Source of the DNA: Streptomyces longhuiensis
GTDB taxonomy: Bacteria; Actinomycetota; Actinomycetes; Streptomycetales; Streptomycetaceae
Length of the DNA: 64,000 bases
Direction of reading: 5' to 3'
NCBI RefSeq assembly: GCF_020616555.1
Contig: NZ_CP085173.1
Coordinates: forward strand, 1,426,001 to 1,490,000
Below the pieces are notes generated by a model, which was not told the origin of the DNA, ran no database searches, and saw only the letters and a program-made list of their open reading frames with translations. The translations under genes and the position numbers were made by a program. Position 1 is the first letter of the stretch. Every line of letters starts with the position of its first letter. Shown here in pieces: positions 55,612 through 64,000 of the stretch.

Positions 55612-57087
55612 TCAAGAGGGCGCGCTGCGGGCCTCCGCGAGCGTGCCCGCCCGTCGCCCCGTACTGCTACGCGCAAGTAGCTGTGCGCCCGCGGCCAGGA
55701 CGCTCAGGCCGAGCCCTATGCCCCAGACGGTCAGATACGCGGTGAGCGCCGGGGTGTCCGTCGTCCCGACGACCAACGTGCCGAGGACCGCCGCGAACAC
55801 CGCCCCTGCGACGCTGCCGCCGAGTGTCTTCAGGTTGTTGTAGACGGCGGCGGCGCTCGCCGTGCGGTCGGAAGCGCTCCCCTCCACCACGACCGACGGC
55901 AGCCCGCCGAGGGCGAGCCCCATGCCGATGCCCACCGCCCCGTACGCCCCTACGAACAGCGGCAGCGCGGAGTGGCCGGCCATCAGCCCGGCGTTGCCGA
56001 CCGCGATCAGGGCGAACGCGCCGAGGAGCGTGCGCGCGTACCCGATCCGGGCAGCGATTCCCGCGCACAGCACCGACCCCAGGAAGGCCATGACGTGCGG
56101 GATCGCGCCCCAGACACTGATCTGCCAGGTGGCAAGGCCGAATCCGTAGCCCTCGTCGCCCGGCGACGCCGCGAGGAAGCTGACGGCCACGCCCTGCCCT
56201 CCCATCATCACCGCGCCGAGAACGAACCCGGAGGCGTAGTGGGGAGCCGCTCGGCGACGGGCCACCGCCCGGAGGTCCACCAAGGCGTGCGGCCGGGCCA
56301 GTTGGATGCGGGTCCACCACCACAGCAGAGCGCAGGACAGCGCCACCGCGGCGAGTGTGCGCGGGGAGAGCCACCCCCAGGCCGTGCCGCGCGAGATCGT
56401 GCCGAGCAGCGTCACCAGGGCGACCGCGAGGAGAACGGCACCGGCCCAGTCCATGCGGCCGGTCGCCCGGGTGGCCGACTCGGGGATGGCGAGGAAGGAC
56501 ACGACCAGGCACCCGACGGCCAGCGCCGCGAGTACGGCGAGCGTGGGACGCAGCCCGCCGACGGCCGAGAGGACCGGACCCACCAGCACATGGCCGAGGA
56601 GTGAGCCGAGGGTGAGCGCCCCGACCAGGAGCCCGACGGCGCGGCGGCCGCCGTCCACGTCGAGACGGTCGCGCACCAGGCCGATCTCCAACGGCAGCAG
56701 CGCGGCCAACGGGCCCATGAGTGCCCGGCCGAGCAGCAGGACCGGCAGGTTCGGCGCGACGGCGACCAGGACGGTGCCCACGGCGACACAGCCGAGCGCT
56801 ACGCGGACAAGGCGCCGGTGGCCGTAGAGGTCACCGAGGCGGCCGAAGGCCGGGACGCTGACGGCGGCCGCGAGGAACTGGGCCGTCGTGAACCATTGGG
56901 CCTGCGCCGTGCTGAGGTGCTGCCACTTCTCGACCTCCGGGATCAGTGGCGGCGCGGCGCCCTGCAACAGTCCGCTGACCAACTCGAAGGCGACAAGCAG
57001 ACCTACCACGGCGGTGACCCTGGCCGGGGCGGACGGCGAGGTGGTTCGCGACGTGGGGCAACCGCCGGGCTTCTCCGGCGCCGTCAT
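55612..57087 (-). CDS. MFS transporter (DHA2/EmrB-QacA type)
   Basis: A 491-residue transporter with about 14 hydrophobic spans and the MFS signature GRLGDLYGHRRLVRVAL between spans 2 and 3. It begins MTAPEKPGGCPTSRTTSPSA (cytosolic) and ends with a basic tail (RSSTGRRAGTLAEA). Such carriers export drugs or metabolites by H+ antiport. ATG at 57087, overlapping the M20 hydrolase stop by 4 nt, so the two are one translation unit under the AsnC-type regulator facing away. Confidence 0.88.
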   Translation of the reverse strand: MTAPEKPGGCPTSRTTSPSAPARVTAVVGLLVAFELVSGLLQGAAPPLIPEVEKWQHLSTAQAQWFTTAQFLAAAVSVPAFGRLGDLYGHRRLVRVALGCVAVGTVLVAVAPNLPVLLLGRALMGPLAALLPLEIGLVRDRLDVDGGRRAVGLLVGALTLGSLLGHVLVGPVLSAVGGLRPTLAVLAALAVGCLVVSFLAIPESATRATGRMDWAGAVLLAVALVTLLGTISRGTAWGWLSPRTLAAVALSCALLWWWTRIQLARPHALVDLRAVARRRAAPHYASGFVLGAVMMGGQGVAVSFLAASPGDEGYGFGLATWQISVWGAIPHVMAFLGSVLCAGIAARIGYARTLLGAFALIAVGNAGLMAGHSALPLFVGAYGAVGIGMGLALGGLPSVVVEGSASDRTASAAAVYNNLKTLGGSVAGAVFAAVLGTLVVGTTDTPALTAYLTVWGIGLGLSVLAAGAQLLARSSTGRRAGTLAEARSAPS

Positions 57088-58286
57088 GTCGCCGCACCCG
57101 CCGCGAGGCGACGCTCGGCGAGCTCCGCGAGGAGCGCGGCCTGGCGGTACAGGACCCGGTCGTCGAAGACGGCGTACGGTGAGTGGTTCATCGGAGCCTC
57201 CTCCAGGTCCACGCCCTCGGGGGCCGCGCCGACGAGGAGCATCGCGCCGGGGGTGCGCCGGAGGACGAACGCGAAGTCCTCCGAGCCGTTCGCAGGGTGC
57301 GGGGCCTGCCAGGCCTGGTCGGCGCCGAACAGGTCGCGGGCCGTGTCGAGGGCGAAGGCGGTCTCGCCGGGTTCGTTGACGGTGACCGGATAGGCCACGT
57401 CGTAGTGGACCTCCGCCCCGATGCCGTGCGCGTCCGCGATGCCGCGGACCAGTCGGGGCAGGCCCTCGATGAGGCGCTCGTGATTGCCCTCGGAGTAACT
57501 GCGCACCGTGGCCTCGAACTCGGCCGTCTCCGGGATGACGTTCTGCTTCGTACCGGCGTGGAAGCTGCCAACGGTGACGACCACCGGATCGAAGATGTCG
57601 AAGCGGCGGGTCACCCAGTTCTGCAGGGCGGTGACGATCTCGCAGGCGACGGGGACCGGGTCCTTGGCGCTGTGCGGGGTCGCGCCGTGCCCTCCCTTGC
57701 CGCGCACCGTCACCCGGAGCAGGTCGGAAGCGGAAGTGATGGTGCCGGGACGGGAGGCGATCATGCCGCCGGGGACCCGGTTGGCGGCGACATGCAGCGC
57801 GTAGGCCGCGTCGAGAGGCTTCCCCGCCGCGTCGAGTACACCCTCCTCGATCATCGCGCCGGCGCCGTTGTGGCCCTCTTCGCCGGGTTGGAACATGAAC
57901 ACCACGTCGCCGCGCAGGTGTTCACGGCGTTCGGCGAGGAGCATGGCCGCGCCGACGAGCCCGGCCGTGTGCAGGTCGTGACCGCAGGCGTGCATGGCGC
58001 CCGGGGTCCGCGACCTGTAGTCCACCCCCGTCTTCTCGGTGACGGGGAGGGCGTCCATGTCGCCGCGGAGCAGCACGGCGCCGCCGGGCCGACCGCCGCG
58101 CAGGACCGCCGTCACGGAGCTGAGGTTCTTGCCGAGGGTGATGTCCAGCGGAAGACCGTCGAGGGCCGCGAGGACCTTCTCCTGGGTGCGGGGCAGCTGG
58201 AGTCCGAGCTCGGGTTCGCGGTGCAGGGAGCGCCGCAGCCCGGCCAGTTCGGGCTGGAGTTCCTTGGCGCGTTCCGTGGTCGACAT
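57084..58286 (-). CDS. M20-family amidohydrolase
   Basis: A 400-residue metallopeptidase: LLRGDMDALPV, the metal-ligand MHACGHDLHTAGL, FMFQPGEEGHNGAGAMIEEG, a dimerisation domain (TVRGKGGHGATPHSAKDPVP), then NVIPETAEFEATVR and NGSEDFAFVLRRT with MNHSPY. These are amino-acid-amide or N-acyl-amino-acid hydrolases (hippurate hydrolase, IAA-amino acid hydrolase type). ATG at 58286. First gene of the unit with the MFS transporter and divergent from an AsnC-type regulator: an acylated amino acid or peptide uptake/export circuit is likely. Confidence 0.88.
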   Translation of the reverse strand: MSTTERAKELQPELAGLRRSLHREPELGLQLPRTQEKVLAALDGLPLDITLGKNLSSVTAVLRGGRPGGAVLLRGDMDALPVTEKTGVDYRSRTPGAMHACGHDLHTAGLVGAAMLLAERREHLRGDVVFMFQPGEEGHNGAGAMIEEGVLDAAGKPLDAAYALHVAANRVPGGMIASRPGTITSASDLLRVTVRGKGGHGATPHSAKDPVPVACEIVTALQNWVTRRFDIFDPVVVTVGSFHAGTKQNVIPETAEFEATVRSYSEGNHERLIEGLPRLVRGIADAHGIGAEVHYDVAYPVTVNEPGETAFALDTARDLFGADQAWQAPHPANGSEDFAFVLRRTPGAMLLVGAAPEGVDLEEAPMNHSPYAVFDDRVLYRQAALLAELAERRLAAGAAT

Positions 58287-58389
58287 GCTGGATGAACCTC
58301 CTGGTACGGTGCCGGCGGTAACGAGGTCAGACTGACGCCATGAGGCATTTCGGAGCAGAAACTCCCAGGAAAGACGCAGAGGCAGCGTG

Positions 58390-59430
58390 ATGACGCAGGA
58401 TTCCGTGCATGCGCTGGACCATGTGGATCAGGCACTGGTGCACGCGCTCCAGATCGCGCCACGGGCCGGCTGGGCCCGGATCGGCGCCGCCCTCGGCATG
58501 GACGCGGTGACGGTCGCCCGGCGCTGGGGCCGGCTCACCGACACAGGCGCCGCCTGGATCAGCTGCCACCCCGCTCCGGCCCTGGCCACGTCGGGCCAGG
58601 GATGTCTGGCGTTCGTCGAGGTCGACTGCGCGAACGGGAGCCTGCTGTCGGTCGCCCGCGAACTCGCCGAGGAGCGGCACGTGTCCGCCGTCGCGCACGT
58701 CAGTGGCGAGCGTGACCTGCTCCTGACCGTCATGGCGCCGGACCCGGTCGCGCTCACGCGCTGGGTGACCCGCCGGCTCGGCGCGATGGACGGCATCGTC
58801 ACCACCCGCACTCATCTGGCGAGCACCGTCTACGCGGAGGGGAGCCGGTGGCGGCTGCGCGCGCTCGACGGGGACCAGATCTCCCGCCTCGCGGCGGAGG
58901 AGGTACCGGGTTCCGACGCGCCGGCATTCCCGCTGACCTCCCTCGACCACCGCCTCGTCGCCGCGCTGTCGGTCGACGGCCGCGCGACGTATCGCGCTCT
59001 CGCGGACGTCTGCGGGGTGAGCGCCGACACCGTCCGTCGCCGGACGGCCCGCCTCTTCGCGGCGGGCCTGGTGCAGACGCGCTGCGAGGTGGCGCGTCCT
59101 CTGTCGGAGTGGCCCGTGTCGGTGTATCTGTGGGGCCAGGTCGCGCCCGGGGACCTACGGGCCGTGTCCGCCCAGGTCACCGGCATGCGCGAGGTACGTC
59201 TGTGCGCAGCGGTGATCGCCCGCCACAATCTCAAACTCGTCGCCTGGGTCCGCTCACTCGACGACGCCCAGCGCTTCGAGGTGCGGCTCGCCGAGCGCGT
59301 GCCGGGGCTGACCGTCGCCGACCGGGCGGTGGCCCTGTGGCCGATGAAGCTGAACGGCCATCTGCTCGACGAGCGCGGTTACCACGCGGGGGCGGTCCCG
59401 CTCGACATCAGCGGGCTGCCGCAGGCGTGA
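58390..59430 (+). CDS. AsnC/Lrp-family regulator with duplicated module
   Basis: A 346-residue protein with two Lrp-type units. Each has an HTH (GAALGMDAVTVARRWGRLTD and LADVCGVSADTVRRRTARLF) and an AsnC_trans_reg ligand domain (FVEVDCANGSLLSVARELAE and CAAVIARHNLKLVAWVRSLD). Normal Lrp proteins are about 150 residues; tandem double-unit forms are known in Streptomyces. ATG at 58390 with GAGGCAGC upstream; GTG at 58387 is an alternative. It regulates the divergent M20/MFS genes in all likelihood; the 103-nt gap must hold the sites. Confidence 0.88.
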   Translation: MTQDSVHALDHVDQALVHALQIAPRAGWARIGAALGMDAVTVARRWGRLTDTGAAWISCHPAPALATSGQGCLAFVEVDCANGSLLSVARELAEERHVSAVAHVSGERDLLLTVMAPDPVALTRWVTRRLGAMDGIVTTRTHLASTVYAEGSRWRLRALDGDQISRLAAEEVPGSDAPAFPLTSLDHRLVAALSVDGRATYRALADVCGVSADTVRRRTARLFAAGLVQTRCEVARPLSEWPVSVYLWGQVAPGDLRAVSAQVTGMREVRLCAAVIARHNLKLVAWVRSLDDAQRFEVRLAERVPGLTVADRAVALWPMKLNGHLLDERGYHAGAVPLDISGLPQA

Positions 59431-59520
59431 GGGCCTGCCCGCTCGCCCCGGTCGGCATCGACGCTCGAACGTGTCGCCGAGCCGCTCCCGTCACTAGGTA
59501 CATGCCAATGCCTTGACGCC

Positions 59521-59590
59521 ACGGCGGCCACTCCTTTAAATCAAGAAGTGAAGGAAGTGCCTCAAGTGGCCGCCGTCGGCGTTCACTTCC
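59521..59590. promoter_or_regulatory. Nested inverted repeats upstream of the GH16 gene
   Basis: ACGGCGGCCACT (59521-59532) and AGTGGCCGCCGT (59565-59576) form a perfect 12-bp dyad over 32 nt. Inside and beyond it GGAAGTG (59553-59559) and CACTTCC (59584-59590) form a second dyad, and GAAGTG occurs twice more nearby. The AT-rich CCTTTAAATCAAG (59533-59545) lies in the loop and TTGACG (59513-59518) precedes it. Together they look like a promoter with operator sites, 68-137 nt ahead of the start. Confidence 0.55.
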
Positions 59591-59657
59591 AGATGCTTCA
59601 TTCGCCTTCTTGTCATGCACTCGACCCCCCACACGACCCCCACCGTGAAGCGATGTG

Positions 59658-60536
59658 ATGACCGTGCGCTCATCCTGGCGCCGCCGCGCCTCCCTGTACG
59701 CCGCCTCCCTTGCCTGCTGTGCCGCGAGCCTGGCGGCGGTCCCCACCGGCGCGTCCGCCGCCCCGGCGCCCGTCGGCAGTACCGCGAAAGCCGCCGCCGC
59801 GGCCACGTTCACCGACGACTTCAACGGCGCCGCGGGCTCGGCCGTCGACGGCGGCAAGTGGCAGATCGAGACCGGCGACAACGTCAACAACCATGAACGG
59901 CAGTACTACACCGCGGGCAACAGCAACGCCGCGCTCGACGGCCAGGGCAACCTGGTCATCACGGCCCGCAAGGAGAACCCGAACAACTACCAGTGCTGGT
60001 ACGGGCGTTGCGAGTACACCTCGGCCCGTCTCAACACCTCGGGCAAGTTCACCCAGGCCTACGGTCATGTCGAGGCCCGGATGAAGGTGCCGCGCGGACA
60101 GGGCATGTGGCCCGCGTTCTGGATGCTCGGGGACGACATCGGCAGCGTCGGCTGGCCGGCGAGCGGCGAGATCGACGTCATGGAGAACGTCGGCTTCGAA
60201 CCCGGTACGGTCCACGGCACGCTGCACGGCCCCGGATACTCGGGCTCGGGCGGCATCGGCGCGGCCTACTCGCTGCCCGGCGGACAGGCCTTCGCGGACG
60301 GATTCCACACGTTCGCCGTGGACTGGGCCCCGAACTCCGTCAAATGGTCGGTCGACGGGAACGTCTACCAGACCCGTACGCCCGCCGACGTCGGCGGCAA
60401 CCAATGGGCGTTCAACAAGCCGTTCTTCCTGATCCTCAACCTCGCGGTCGGCGGCTACTGGCCGGGCGACCCCGACGGCAGCACGAGCTTCCCCCAGCAG
60501 CTCGTCGTGGACTACGTCCACGTCACCACCCAGTAA
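59658..60536 (+). CDS. Secreted GH16 beta-glucanase
   Basis: A 292-residue preprotein. A signal peptide with a twin-Arg-like start (MTVRSSWRRRASLYAASLAC, cleavage near GASAAPA) precedes a GH16 beta-jelly-roll domain: QIETGDNVNNHERQYYTAGN, AYGHVEARMKVPRGQGMWPA, catalytic GEIDVMENVGF with the Glu-x-Asp-x-x-Glu triad, and VHGTLHGPGYSG. It resembles laminarinase/beta-1,3-glucanase. No carbohydrate-binding module follows. ATG at 59658 (GTG at 59655 possible). A long stem terminator follows 10 nt after the stop. Confidence 0.92.
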   Translation: MTVRSSWRRRASLYAASLACCAASLAAVPTGASAAPAPVGSTAKAAAAATFTDDFNGAAGSAVDGGKWQIETGDNVNNHERQYYTAGNSNAALDGQGNLVITARKENPNNYQCWYGRCEYTSARLNTSGKFTQAYGHVEARMKVPRGQGMWPAFWMLGDDIGSVGWPASGEIDVMENVGFEPGTVHGTLHGPGYSGSGGIGAAYSLPGGQAFADGFHTFAVDWAPNSVKWSVDGNVYQTRTPADVGGNQWAFNKPFFLILNLAVGGYWPGDPDGSTSFPQQLVVDYVHVTTQ

Positions 60537-60545
60537 ACAGGGGGT

Positions 60546-60594
60546 GATGTCCCGGGGCGGCCGGTGTCCTACGGACCCGCCGCCCCGGGACATC
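60546..60594. terminator. Hairpin terminator after the GH16 gene
   Basis: GATGTCCCGGGGCGGC at 60546-60561 pairs perfectly with 60579-60594 (16 bp, 17-nt loop). It lies 10 nt after the GH16 stop and 13 nt before the convergent SDR stop, serving both. Confidence 0.88.
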
Positions 60595-60607
60595 GACGAC
60601 GTCTGGT

Positions 60608-61438
60608 TCACGGTGCCGCGGGGTCGTACCCCGTCAGCTCGTCCGTCAGCGCCATCAGGCGCCGGCGCGCCTCCTTGTCGTAGGCCTGTTCGTGGGCGCG
60701 CGTCTCCGTGAAGCGGTCGAAGTACCGGCCTGTGGTGGACCCGAGCTCAGGGTCCGTGATCAGCCGCACCGTCGGCCTTACGCCCTCCTCGATTCCCGTC
60801 ATCGGGGTGAAGCCGTACGCTCGCACGCCCTCCGTGTCCATGAGATGGGCCGGGTGCAGGGCGTTGACCGTGACACCCGTGCCGTCGAGTTCCGCGCCCA
60901 GCTCGAACGTCGCCATGATCAGGGCGAGCTTGCTGCGGCAGTACGCCCGCAGCCCTTCGTAGTCCCGCTCCAGCATGACGTCGTCGAAGTCGATGCGCTC
61001 CTGCCCCATGGACGCGACGTTGACGACGCGGGCGGGGGCGGAGGCCCTGAGCAGGGGCAGGAGGCCGCGGATCAGGGCGTACGGGGCCAAGTGGTTGACC
61101 GCGAACCGCAGTTCGTGCCCCTGCGCGCTCAACTCCCGCCGCAGCGGCTCCGCGCCGGCACTGGCGACCGCGTTGTTGACCAGCACGTCGAGACGGGGTT
61201 CCACATCGCGGATCCGGTCGGCCATGGCACGCACCTGGTCGAGGTCCGAGAGGTCGGCGAGGTATGTACGGACCGTGGCGTCCGGTGCGGCCCTCCGCAC
61301 ATCGGCGGCCACCGCTTCGAGCCGCCCCGTGTCGCGGCCATGCAGGAGGAGGGTGTCGCCGCGCGTGGCGAGGTCTAGCGCGATGCCACGGCCCAGGCCC
61401 TGGGTCGCTCCGGTGATCAAGGTGATGCGTGGGTTCAT
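60608..61438 (-). CDS. SDR-family oxidoreductase
   Basis: A 276-residue short-chain dehydrogenase: LITGATQGLGRGIALDLATRG (nucleotide fold), NNAVASAGAEPLRRE, VVNVASMGQERIDFDD, and the active-site Tyr-x-x-x-Lys in YCRSKLALIM. The shape matches the light-dependent protochlorophyllide-reductase-like SDR subgroup (retinol dehydrogenase type). ATG at 61438 has AGGA upstream; an ATG at 61447 overlaps it. The substrate is unknown. Confidence 0.88.
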   Translation of the reverse strand: MNPRITLITGATQGLGRGIALDLATRGDTLLLHGRDTGRLEAVAADVRRAAPDATVRTYLADLSDLDQVRAMADRIRDVEPRLDVLVNNAVASAGAEPLRRELSAQGHELRFAVNHLAPYALIRGLLPLLRASAPARVVNVASMGQERIDFDDVMLERDYEGLRAYCRSKLALIMATFELGAELDGTGVTVNALHPAHLMDTEGVRAYGFTPMTGIEEGVRPTVRLITDPELGSTTGRYFDRFTETRAHEQAYDKEARRRLMALTDELTGYDPAAP

Positions 61439-61507
61439 GACGCCCATCCTGGACGGCGCGGCTCCGCAGGTGGGGGAGCGCGCCACGCATGGTGTTCCCA
61501 CCACCGC

Positions 61508-62320
61508 TCATCGATGCGCGCGTCTCTCCTCCCGCCGTTCGGCGACCGCCGCCGCCAGCTCCCGCACGTCGGGGTCCGGGTCGGCCACGAGGCGGTCGAG
61601 GAGCGCGTCGACCCCGGGCGTCGACCAGCCGGCGACCGCGTCGGCGAGAGCCTCGCGCACCGCCGGCTCCGGGTGGTCGGCGAGCGGCGAGAGGCGTTCC
61701 ACCGGGCCCCGCCGGCGCAGGCCGAACCAGTGCAGCGCCTCGCACAGCGCCGTGGCGTCGCCCGGATCTCCGGCCGCCTCCACGCGTCGCAGCAGGACGG
61801 GCGCGGGGGGCGGCGGGCCGTCGTGCGGGTGCGGCCTGCGTTCACGCAGCCGCCGGGACCCGTATTCGCCTCGCACCCGGCAGCCCGCGCACGTGCACGG
61901 CACGACGCCGTGCGCGTCGGGGAAGTAACGCCAGCCGGTCACCTGGCGGACGGCGCGGACGCGCTGCACCTCGCGTTTGGCGACCGCCCGGGGGACGAAC
62001 ACCTCCCACCCGCGCGGGTCGTCCATCGCGGCCAGGCGGCGCACCGCGTCGCCGGCCGTCGTCGCCAGCGGTTCGCGGTGGTACCGGCCGACCGTGACGG
62101 GCTCGTCGTCGGGCAGCCGCACCTGGACGGCGACGAGCCCGCGCGGCCCGCCGTGCCGTGCCAGCTCCCGCAGCCACTGGTGCGTGAGCGTGTACGACGC
62201 GAGCACGGGGAAGCAGAACACCCCGCGCCTGCCGTCGTGGCGCTTGCCGGCGGCCCGGATACCCGCCCGCCTGATGCGCGCCGCGTTGGCCTGGGGCGTC
62301 AGGTGTACGAACAGTGCCAT
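61508..62320 (-). CDS. HEAT-repeat protein with an unusual N-terminal domain
   Basis: A 270-residue protein in two parts. Residues 1-140 (MALFVHLTPQANAARIRRAG, GVFCFPVLASYTLTHQW, LREPLATTAGDAVRR and VTGWRYFPDAH) open with an HLTP and I-x-x-A-G-I pattern that recalls ADP-ribosyl-transferase-type folds, followed by CTCAGC at 142-147, a cysteine cluster. The rest (from about 175) holds HEAT-like helices (EAAGDPGDATALCEALHW and VREALADAVAGWSTPGV). The family is usually annotated only by HEAT repeats. ATG at 62320. The N-terminal call is a guess from shape and not a match. Confidence 0.6.
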   Translation of the reverse strand: MALFVHLTPQANAARIRRAGIRAAGKRHDGRRGVFCFPVLASYTLTHQWLRELARHGGPRGLVAVQVRLPDDEPVTVGRYHREPLATTAGDAVRRLAAMDDPRGWEVFVPRAVAKREVQRVRAVRQVTGWRYFPDAHGVVPCTCAGCRVRGEYGSRRLRERRPHPHDGPPPPAPVLLRRVEAAGDPGDATALCEALHWFGLRRRGPVERLSPLADHPEPAVREALADAVAGWSTPGVDALLDRLVADPDPDVRELAAAVAERREERRAHR

Positions 62321-62363
62321 GGCCGCGATCCTAAGTGCCGCCCTCCGCCGACCGGCCGGTGCG

Positions 62364-63026
62364 TCACTTGCCCAGTTCGGCGGCGCGAGCCACCCGGCGG
62401 GCGAACACACTGTCCTTCGCTTCGTCCATCTCGCCCAGCGCGGCCTTGCGTTCGCGTCGGGCAAGCCGGTCCAGATACGTGCGGCCGTAGAGGTGATCCG
62501 TCTCGTGCTGGAGGCAGCGTGCGAAGTAGCCCCGACCCTCGATCACCAGCGGATCTCCCTCCTTGTCGCGGCCCCGGACGACTGCGTGGTCCGGCCGGGG
62601 CACGAGCTTGTAGGGGCCGGGGACCGACAGGCAGCCCTCCGACTCCTCGGCCAGGACGCGCTGCGCGGCGGGCAGTTCGTCGAGGACGGGGTTGGCGATG
62701 TGTCCGACATGACGCACGCCCCAGTCGTCCGTGATGTCCCACACGAACAACTGGAGGTCCACATCGACCTGGTTGGCGGCGATGGCCGCGCCGTCCGCGA
62801 CAGCGTTCGTGGCAAACATGTCGTCGATCAGGCACGCCAGTTCGGGAGTTCCGAACTCCGTCACCTCACGGCAGCGGCGGTGCAGGATCTCCTCCCCCAC
62901 GACGGTGATGCGGCGCACCGTTCCGCGCGCGACCTCCGGCGGAAGGGCCGGGTAGGAGTCCACCGGAACACCCTGCACCCGCACCCTGAGATCTTGTGAT
63001 GTTCCGTCACTCAGCCGAAAAGACAT
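62364..63026 (-). CDS. def: Peptide deformylase, variant motif I
   Basis: A 220-residue deformylase: ITVVGEEILHRRCREVTEFG, motif I DGAAIAANQVD (consensus GxGxAAxQ; here G79-A-A-I-A-A-N-Q86), motif II EGCLSVPG with the metal Cys 132, and motif III QHETDHLYGRTY with the His-Glu-x-x-His metal ligands (174-178). It removes formyl groups from nascent proteins. The two key motifs II and III are intact but motif I has Ala-Ile in place of the common Gly-Leu, so it is a divergent paralog and not the housekeeping copy. ATG at 63026; an open frame further upstream reads through a GC repeat in the next gene and is not used. Confidence 0.88.
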   Translation of the reverse strand: MSFRLSDGTSQDLRVRVQGVPVDSYPALPPEVARGTVRRITVVGEEILHRRCREVTEFGTPELACLIDDMFATNAVADGAAIAANQVDVDLQLFVWDITDDWGVRHVGHIANPVLDELPAAQRVLAEESEGCLSVPGPYKLVPRPDHAVVRGRDKEGDPLVIEGRGYFARCLQHETDHLYGRTYLDRLARRERKAALGEMDEAKDSVFARRVARAAELGK

Positions 63027-63115
63027 GGGTGTTGACGCCTCCTGAGCACGCCGAAGGAGGACCGGGAGCGCGCCCTCGGACCGGCTCGGCAAACTTGACC
63101 GACTTGACCAACCAC

Positions 63116-63140
63116 TTTGCAAAGTAGCACTCTTTGCAAA
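63116..63140. promoter_or_regulatory. Two TTTGCAAA boxes overlapping the start of an HTH gene
   Basis: TTTGCAAA, itself a palindrome, occurs at 63116-63123 and 63133-63140, centre spacing 17 bp, and the second ends at the base before the ATG at 63141. A -35-like TTGACC (63104-63109) lies ahead. Binding here would block the promoter, the natural layout of an autorepressor. Confidence 0.7.
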
Positions 63141-63804
<664 letters not shown>

Positions 63805-63818
<14 letters not shown>

Positions 63819-64000
63819 AGCTGTCCACGATCAGATAGCTGCCCGTCTTCATCACGCCCTTGATGGTGTGCTCGCCCGGCGTCAGGCCCGACCTGGTGAA
63901 CACGGTCTGCTGATGCTGCCGAGTGGGGCTGGAGTTGTCGATCGTGCCCGCCGGTTGCCCGTCCACGTACAGGTCGACCTGCCCCTCGTCGCTGTTGATC
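63805..64000 (-). CDS. C-terminal carbohydrate-binding-type domain of a secreted protein (cut by window edge)
   Basis: The minus strand encodes, from the window edge to TAG at 63805-63807, a beta-rich end: INSDEGQVDLYVDGQPAG, TIDNSSPTRQHQQTVFTRSG, LTPGEHTIKGVMKTGSYLI and VDSFKIR. This is the typical final beta-sandwich of secreted glycoside hydrolases and lipases of streptomycetes. The rest of the gene is outside. It overlaps the stop of the HTH gene by 14 nt, tail to tail. Confidence 0.75.

Overview
The window looks like chromosome of a Streptomyces or a close streptomycete. GC content is very high and codon third positions are almost always G or C. Starts are often GTG and shine-dalgarno sequences are GGAG-like. 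Gene families typical of the genus are present: a GH19 chitinase under DasR-type sites, a CU044_5270/ECF-sigma pair, DUF5997, BldC-like HTH proteins, and a PAS-GAF-SpoIIE-HATPase protein. I found no tRNA, rRNA, transposase, integrase or CRISPR array. The window reads as ordinary accessory-arm or core-flank chromosome with several decayed genes.

Layout. 1-7.3 kb: start of an AAA-type regulator (cut by the edge), a VOC protein, a UvrA-like ATPase, a deletion scar joining a TetR gene to a broken FAD monooxygenase, CsbD, and an aldo/keto reductase-SUMF1 pair. 7.4-12.5 kb: a kdpFABC high-affinity K+ pump operon on the minus strand, preceded by a 27-residue membrane peptide gene. 12.6-21.4 kb: acetyltransferase, secreted chitinase, YdeI-like protein, secreted protein, APH-fold kinase, a divergent LysR-sensor/DUF5997 pair around a palindrome, a frameshifted lipase-like pseudogene, and an ECF sigma factor with its partner. 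21.5-29.2 kb: glutaminase-STAS, then a polyamine-type ABC importer divergent from a GntR regulator and a soluble Cache-like protein. 29.2-37.8 kb: acetyltransferases, three alpha/beta hydrolases with a TetR gene and an 18-bp palindrome, DUF1707 and RidA proteins, and the SpoIIE-type phosphatase. 37.8-43.6 kb: a molybdate island (two HTH-TOBE regulators, a small sulfite-oxidase-fold protein, ModABC, a double Mop protein, a deleted formate dehydrogenase). 43.6-49 kb: dihydrolipoyl dehydrogenase, a coiled-coil/Mrr-nuclease/TerD fusion, a peptidoglycan-binding protein and a CatB-type acetyltransferase. 49-59.4 kb: a CoA-ester catabolic block (CaiB-type transferase, MatC-like permease, TetR, acyl-CoA ligase, acyl-CoA dehydrogenase), then MFS-M20 hydrolase divergent from an AsnC-type regulator. 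59.5-64 kb: GH16 glucanase, SDR, a HEAT-repeat protein, a variant peptide deformylase, an autoregulated HTH protein and the tail of a secreted protein.

How it works together. Several blocks are transport or catabolism operons next to their own regulator: kdp for K+, pot-like with GntR/Cache for polyamine-like cations, mod with TOBE sensors for molybdate, and the CoA block with TetR. Chitinase and glucanase are secreted depolymerases. The least explained items are the LysR-sensor/DUF5997 pair, which looks like a one-component regulator split into two divergent genes, and the Mrr-TerD fusion, a candidate stress or defence nuclease. Decay is visible in at least three genes, by deletion or frameshift. 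No mobile element accounts for it.
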